In this document: one piece after another, positions 1 through 6,072 of the stretch | How positions within the stretch are numbered: the first letter of the stretch is position 1 | How the letters are laid out: each line of letters begins with the position of its first letter | DNA from: Pseudomonadota bacterium | GTDB taxonomy: Bacteria > Pseudomonadota > Gammaproteobacteria > Xanthomonadales > Rhodanobacteraceae | Assembly (NCBI GenBank): GCA_021798675.1 | Contig: JAJZGE010000129.1 | Location: 1 to 6,072, forward strand | Reading direction: 5' to 3' | DNA length: 6,072 nucleotides | Position numbers and translations under genes: made by a program | Notes under the pieces: generated by a model | Database searches by the model: none | Told to the model about the DNA's origin: nothing | What the model saw: the letters and a program-made list of their open reading frames with translations, nothing else

Positions 1-123
1 CTCGCCGACCCCGCCGCGCAAATGCTGCTGGCCGTGGCCAGCCGCATCGATGACGCTTCGCCGGTACTGGCGCAGTTCCTGGCGACGGTGGACGAGTTCG
101 CGCGCGACGCCGGCAACTTGTGA
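1..123 (+). CDS. C-terminal end of an unidentified protein (possibly a LysR-type regulator)
   Basis: An open frame enters from the left edge in frame 1 and ends at TGA 121-123, giving 40 residues. The tail begins LADPAAQMLLAV and ends DEFARDAGNL. It reads as a short strand (MLLAVASR), then an 'SPVLAQFLATV' helix, then a charged end. LysR-family effector domains often finish with a strand followed by 'sP...aFl..l', so such a regulator is possible, but 40 residues cannot establish this. The codon use matches the neighbouring genes, and the next gene's promoter begins at its stop codon, so the frame is very probably real. The start and the functional domains lie outside the window. The existence of the gene is well supported; the identity is a weak guess. 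Confidence 0.6.
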   Translation, partial: LADPAAQMLLAVASRIDDASPVLAQFLATVDEFARDAGNL

Positions 124-146
124 CTGGCGATTCAGCAGGTTATACT
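118..146 (+). promoter_or_regulatory. Sigma-70 type promoter of rpmJ
   Basis: A -35-like TTGTGA lies at 118-123, followed by a 17-bp spacer and a near-consensus -10 TATACT at 141-146. Transcription would start near 152-154, giving a leader of about 33 bases before the rpmJ GTG. The -35 element coincides with the last bases of the upstream coding region and its TGA stop. The assignment rests on matches to consensus and spacing only. Confidence 0.65.
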
Positions 147-175
147 CGCTCGCTGTCTTTAGTCCGTTTGGTATC

Positions 176-180
176 AGGAG
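176..180 (+). promoter_or_regulatory. Ribosome binding site of rpmJ (fixes the GTG start)
   Basis: AGGAG lies six bases ahead of the GTG at 187-189. Together with the conserved family N terminus MKVLNSL encoded from this codon, it establishes GTG as the start, since no ATG is available in frame. Confidence 0.85.
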
Positions 181-186
181 CTCGCC

Positions 187-312
187 GTGAAGGTGCTTAA
201 CTCGTTGAAGTCCGCCAAGGCGCGGCACCGCGACTGCAAGATCGTGCGTCGTCGCGGCAAGGTGTTCGTGATCTGCAAGAGCAACCCGCGTTTCAAGGCT
301 CGCCAGCGCTGA
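187..312 (+). CDS. rpmJ: 50S ribosomal protein L36, type B (zinc-independent, YkgO-like)
   Basis: This 41-residue, highly basic protein begins [18 protein letters not shown] and ends with [12 protein letters not shown], the hallmarks of bacterial L36 of the YkgO/RpmJ2 class. L36 is a small component of the large ribosomal subunit that binds 23S rRNA. The classical L36 has a zinc ribbon with three Cys and one His. Here only Cys17 and Cys30 remain, so the zinc site is incomplete and the protein should work without zinc, as known for the C-minus paralogues. The E. coli YkgO has a longer lysine/arginine tail; the 41-residue form without it resembles the xanthomonad protein as recalled. The gene stands alone, with its own promoter upstream and a hairpin terminator 23 bases after the stop, so it appears monocistronic. 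It is too short for usual ORF length cut-offs and easily missed. The GTG start is supported by the AGGAG at 176-180. I see no full Zur operator in the promoter. Confidence 0.96.
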   Translation: MKVLNSLKSAKARHRDCKIVRRRGKVFVICKSNPRFKARQR

Positions 313-335
313 ATCCGGCGCGACGTGTCGATAAG

Positions 336-362
336 AAAGGCCGCATCGATGCGGCCTTTTTT
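336..362 (+). terminator. Intrinsic terminator of rpmJ, probably bidirectional
   Basis: The left arm AAAGGCCGCAT (336-346), a CG centre and the complementary right arm ATGCGGCCTTT (349-359) form a perfect inverted repeat. It runs directly into a six-T tract (357-362). On the minus strand the same hairpin is followed by TTTCTTAT, so it can also stop transcripts of the membrane protein gene, which ends at 400 and converges on rpmJ. Confidence 0.92.
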
Positions 363-399
363 GTTTTCAGTGCGTACCTCGGGGCCAAGGTGAAGCGCA

Positions 400-945
400 T
401 CAGGCGTTCGATGAAGTTGCGGCACGCGGGCGGCGGCACGACAGCCAGAACAGCACCACGGACGCGGACAGGAAAACCCAGTAGTCGCTGGGTGCCGGCC
501 CCCACCAGTGGATGTGCCAGGGAATGTAGCGCGGTGCGAAGCGCGCAATGCCGTAGGCGGGGTTCAACACGAACCATAGGAAGTCCTCGCTGATCCAGAA
601 CAGCATGATGCAGGCCAGCACGCGTGCCTCGGCGCGCCAGCTCCAGCGGCCGGTGAAGATCATCGGGAAGTGGAAAAACAGGCCCATGCACGGGAACAGC
701 CACGCGTGATAGCCGGTCATCGGCCGCCCGCCCCAGAAGACGTCCAGCGCCCAGCCGTGCTCGATGCGCCAGGTCGGCAGGTTCGCTGCCCAGCCGGCAG
801 CGCCTTCGATCTGGATCTCCACGTTCGCGAAGAAGAAGGCCAGCAGGACGGTCCAGCCGAGGGTAAGCGCCAGCACCAGTGGACGCATGGCGACGGGGTG
901 GTCCCCAGCGGGCGCTGGTCGGCGGTCATGCCGGCGCACCTTCAA
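400..945 (-). CDS. Tryptophan-rich multi-pass membrane protein of unknown function
   Basis: The 181-residue product has about four hydrophobic segments: residues 21-40, 78-97, 107-127 and 154-170. Fifteen of 181 residues are Trp, far above a normal share. Many sit at segment edges and in the aromatic stretches SEDFLWFVLNPAYG (119-132) and PWHIHWWGP (142-150), whose acidic, His and Trp residues look conserved rather than random. I do not recognise a named family. The chosen start is TTG at 945-943, because GGGAG lies seven bases upstream and the TTG overlaps the TGA of the glycosyltransferase gene (TTGA), a translational coupling pattern. An ATG at 888-886 (codon 20) starts just before the first membrane segment and is a reasonable alternative; residues 1-19 are basic and could be an artefact. 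The tight link to a lipid glycosyltransferase suggests a role in the same membrane glycolipid process, by inference only. Transcription probably ends at the hairpin at 336-359. Confidence 0.85.
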   Translation of the reverse strand: MKVRRHDRRPAPAGDHPVAMRPLVLALTLGWTVLLAFFFANVEIQIEGAAGWAANLPTWRIEHGWALDVFWGGRPMTGYHAWLFPCMGLFFHFPMIFTGRWSWRAEARVLACIMLFWISEDFLWFVLNPAYGIARFAPRYIPWHIHWWGPAPSDYWVFLSASVVLFWLSCRRPRAATSSNA

Positions 946-2105
946 CGGTCTGCTCCCGCAACTGCCGGCGACGTGCCCTCAAGCTCGGCCTGCACGATAC
1001 CGAGCACGCGCTGCGCGGCCTGCGGCCGGCCCAGGCGGCGCGCCTGTTCGCGCATGCGCGCCAGTCGTTGCGGCTCGCCCAGCAATTCACGCACCCGGTA
1101 TTCGAGCGAGACCAGGTCTATCGCCTTCAATGCGGCGCCCTGCTCCAGCACATAGTCCGCGTTGCGCTCTTCCTGGCCGGGAACGGGTGCGTACACCACC
1201 ATCGGCACGCCCATGGCGAGGCATTCGGACGTGGTCAAACCGCCGGGCTTGGTGATCACCAGGTCGGCGCAGGCCATCAGCTGCGCCACTTCGTTGGTGA
1301 AGCCGAACGGGAACAACCGCCCTGGATGTTCCGCCGCGCGAAGCTTCAACGTGGCCAGCACGGCTTCGTTGCGTCCGGCCAGCACGACGAGCTGGAAGTC
1401 ATGCTCGAGCCGCAGCAGCGCGGCGGCCACCTCGTCGAGCCTGCCGACGCCGGCGCCGCCGCCCATCAGCATGATGGTCTGCCGCGCCGGATCCAGGCCG
1501 AAGCGCACGGCGCAGTCCCGGCGATCCAGGGGGTGGCTGAAAGCCGGCATCACCGGAATCCCGGTGGTGTGGATGCGCTCCGCCTCGATGCGATTGGCCT
1601 GCATGCGGAAGGCGATCTCCTCGCTCGCGGCGAAGAAGCCCGTCATGTGCGGGATCACCCACATGCCATGCAAGTCGAAATCGGTCACCTGCACCCAGAC
1701 CGGCACCGTGAAGCGCTCGCGCCGGATCTCGTGCATCAACATCTCGGCCGGCAGGAAGTGGGTGCAGACGATGGCGTCGGGCGCGAACGCATGGATGGCC
1801 TTGCGCAGGTCGCCCGTGCCCAGTCGTTCGATCGCGCGCCGCAACTTCTGCATCGGGCCGTTCGGGTCCGCCTCCGAACTGCGCTGGTAAAGCATTCCCC
1901 ACAACGTCGGGTAGCTGCTGATCAGCGTGATGTAGAAATCGGTGTACAGCTTGCGGAAAGCGGATGGCACGAACTCCATCGCATCCAGGTGCCTGGTCTC
2001 GACATGCGGCAGGCCTGCTTCTGCGGCCAGGCGCAACGCCTCGGCGGCACGCAGGTGGCCGGCGCCGGCCGAGACGCTGAGAAAGAGGATTTTCTGCTGC
2101 GGCAT
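942..2105 (-). CDS. MGDG synthase-family lipid glycosyltransferase (GT28 type)
   Basis: This 387-residue protein has the two-domain GT-B layout of monogalactosyldiacylglycerol synthases and Bacillus UgtP, with a matching length. The N-terminal acceptor domain (about 1-185) opens with KILFLSVSAGAGHLRAAEAL (5-24), carrying the family's GxGH signature with His17. It continues with the aromatic stretch TDFYITLISSYPTLWGMLYQ (55-74) and VWVQVTDFDLHGMW (136-149). The hinge is TGIPV (181-185). The nucleotide-sugar domain (about 205-375) contains MGGGAGVG (214-221), the GGLTTSE loop (288-294, preceded by KP) and PVPGQEERNADYV (307-319), which contact the UDP-sugar in relatives. The expected reaction is transfer of a hexose from a UDP-sugar to diacylglycerol or another lipid at the cytoplasmic membrane face; the sugar and acceptor cannot be read from sequence. 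ATG at 2105 is the first start codon in frame and is needed for the GxGH strand, although no clear Shine-Dalgarno precedes it. Its TGA overlaps the next gene, and greA lies 113 bp upstream. Confidence 0.93.
   Translation of the reverse strand: MPQQKILFLSVSAGAGHLRAAEALRLAAEAGLPHVETRHLDAMEFVPSAFRKLYTDFYITLISSYPTLWGMLYQRSSEADPNGPMQKLRRAIERLGTGDLRKAIHAFAPDAIVCTHFLPAEMLMHEIRRERFTVPVWVQVTDFDLHGMWVIPHMTGFFAASEEIAFRMQANRIEAERIHTTGIPVMPAFSHPLDRRDCAVRFGLDPARQTIMLMGGGAGVGRLDEVAAALLRLEHDFQLVVLAGRNEAVLATLKLRAAEHPGRLFPFGFTNEVAQLMACADLVITKPGGLTTSECLAMGVPMVVYAPVPGQEERNADYVLEQGAALKAIDLVSLEYRVRELLGEPQRLARMREQARRLGRPQAAQRVLGIVQAELEGTSPAVAGADR
953..957 (-). promoter_or_regulatory. Ribosome binding site supporting the TTG start at 945
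   Basis: On the minus strand GGGAG lies seven bases before the TTG at 945-943, inside the last codons of the glycosyltransferase gene. The alternative ATG at 888 has only a GGGGA about 11-13 bases upstream, which is less well placed. Confidence 0.5.
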
Positions 2106-2168
2106 AGGGCGGACCGTTGTCAGGTGGCCGTCGGCAGGAGCGGCCGTGTCCCCAGTTGGCTTGCCGGA

Positions 2169-2188
2169 CCGGCCACGTCGGTGGCCGG
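2169..2188 (-). other. GC-rich hairpin in the greA-glycosyltransferase gap
   Basis: CCGGCCAC (2169-2176) and its exact complement GTGGCCGG (2181-2188) flank a four-base loop, 31 bases downstream of the greA stop on the minus strand. There is no T-run after either arm, so it is not a standard intrinsic terminator. It could be an RNA-stabilising or processing stem at the 3' end of the carAB-greA message, a weak terminator, or chance in GC-rich DNA. No convincing -35/-10 pair for the glycosyltransferase was seen in the 113-bp gap. Confidence 0.45.
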
Positions 2189-2218
2189 CCGTTCCGCACT
2201 CAACCTGCAGGCGCGCAC

Positions 2219-2694
2219 TCAGGAATAACGCACGCCGATGATTTCGTAGTGCTTGACGCCGTTCGGCGCGGTGAACTCGAAGCTGTCGCCCTCGCTCTTG
2301 CCGATCAATGCGCGCGCGATCGGCGAGGATACGGCGATCAAGCCCTGCTTGATGTCGGCCTCGAGGTCTCCCACGATCTGGTAGGTCACCTCGGCGCCGC
2401 TGTCCTCGTCCGCCAGGTCCACGATCGCGCCGAACACGACCTTGCTGCCGGCATTGAGGCGCGACACGTCGATCACCTCGGCGGTGGAAAGCAGCGCCTC
2501 CAACTGGCCGATGCGGCCTTCGATGAAGCTCTGCAGCTCGCGCGCCGCGTGGTACTCGGCATTCTCCTTGAGATCGCCGTGTGCACGAGCCTCGGCGATG
2601 GCCGCGATGATGCGCGGACGATCCTCCGACTTCAGCTTTTCCAGTTCGGCACGCAGGCGCTCCGAACCTGCCTTGGTGATGGGTGCGCGATGAC

Positions 2695-2698
<4 letters not shown>
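2219..2698 (-). CDS. greA: Transcription elongation factor GreA
   Basis: The 159-residue product matches GreA in length and layout. The N-terminal coiled coil (about 1-76) bears the tip motif [12 protein letters not shown] (41-52). Asp42 and Glu45 there correspond to the acidic pair that enters the RNA polymerase secondary channel and promotes cleavage of backtracked transcripts. The C-terminal FKBP-like domain (about 80-159) includes [20 protein letters not shown] (106-125) and [14 protein letters not shown] (125-138), both typical of GreA. It acts in the cytoplasm on stalled elongation complexes. ATG at 2698-2696 overlaps the TGA of carB by four bases (ATGA), and AAGGA at 2708-2712 lies nine bases upstream, so translation is probably coupled to carB. 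The same frame stays open far upstream inside carB, but that extension is an Arg/Pro-rich shadow and not part of the protein. Placement after carAB is also known in Pseudomonas and xanthomonads. Confidence 0.97.
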
Positions 2699-5914
<3,216 letters not shown>

Positions 5915-5922
<8 letters not shown>

Positions 5923-6072
5923 TCTTGCGGGCCTCCATCAGGGCGGCGAAACGATCGAACAGGTAACCGATGTCGTGCGGACCGGGGCTGGCCTCCGGGT
6001 GGCCCTGGAAGCAGAACGCCGGCCGGTCGGTCAACGCGAAGCCCTGCAGCGAACCATCGAACAACGAGGTAT
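5915..6072 (-). CDS. carA: Carbamoyl phosphate synthetase, small (glutaminase) subunit, C-terminal part
   Basis: The last 51 codons of carA are present, with the 5' part beyond the right edge. The residues [10 protein letters not shown], then [17 protein letters not shown] and [15 protein letters not shown], match the end of CarA. The small subunit hydrolyses glutamine and passes ammonia to CarB. The [11 protein letters not shown] motif holds the His and Glu of the class I amidotransferase triad (E. coli His353 and Glu355); the catalytic Cys lies outside the window. The TAA stop at 5917-5915 falls after the carB start, an eight-base overlap that implies translational coupling and helps match subunit amounts. 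Confidence 0.97.

Noticed and set aside
139..146. GTTATA near the rpmJ -10 as a possible Zur half-site
   Set aside because: The Zur operator is a dyad. The matching right half (TATAAC-like) is absent, and the bases are explained by the -10 hexamer TATACT.
174..703. Minus-strand frames of 124 and 136 residues around rpmJ and the membrane protein gene
   Set aside because: They cross the rpmJ terminator palindrome or the coding frame of the membrane protein, have Arg/Pro-rich translations and show no family motifs.
879..2228. 449-residue open frame on the plus strand opposite the glycosyltransferase gene
   Set aside because: Long antisense frames are common in GC-rich DNA. The translation is rich in His, Arg, Gln and Ala without recognisable motifs, and the opposite strand encodes a clear enzyme family.

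Overview
The window is GC-rich bacterial chromosome, densely packed with housekeeping genes. It most likely comes from a gammaproteobacterium of the Xanthomonadales (Lysobacterales), perhaps the Rhodanobacteraceae (Dyella/Rhodanobacter/Luteibacter type). The reasons are the short 41-residue zinc-free ribosomal protein L36 that resembles the xanthomonad form, the carA-carB-greA gene order, and the overall composition. The family placement is inference from recalled protein sequences, not a database result.

Left end, plus strand (1-362). The last 40 codons of an unidentified gene end at 123. A good sigma-70 type promoter overlaps its stop codon and drives rpmJ, which encodes the type B (YkgO-like) L36 protein. 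rpmJ starts with GTG behind an AGGAG ribosome binding site. A strong hairpin with a T-run follows and can also serve the converging minus-strand genes.

Rest of the window, minus strand, read from right to left: carA (3' end only), carB, greA, a 113-bp gap with a GC-rich hairpin, a processive-type lipid glycosyltransferase of the monogalactosyldiacylglycerol (MGDG) synthase family, and a small tryptophan-rich membrane protein. carA overlaps carB by 8 bp, carB overlaps greA by 4 bp, and the glycosyltransferase overlaps the membrane protein gene by 4 bp (TTGA). carA and carB form the two subunits of carbamoyl phosphate synthetase, feeding arginine and pyrimidine synthesis. greA encodes the transcript cleavage factor that rescues backtracked RNA polymerase. 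The last two genes form a tightly coupled pair that probably acts on a membrane glycolipid. Whether they share the carAB-greA transcript cannot be decided from sequence alone.

No mobile element, tRNA, rRNA, CRISPR array or sign of recent transfer was seen. The only part that is not routine is the glycosyltransferase plus Trp-rich membrane protein pair. It is a candidate uncharacterised glycolipid cassette, not a demonstrated new system.
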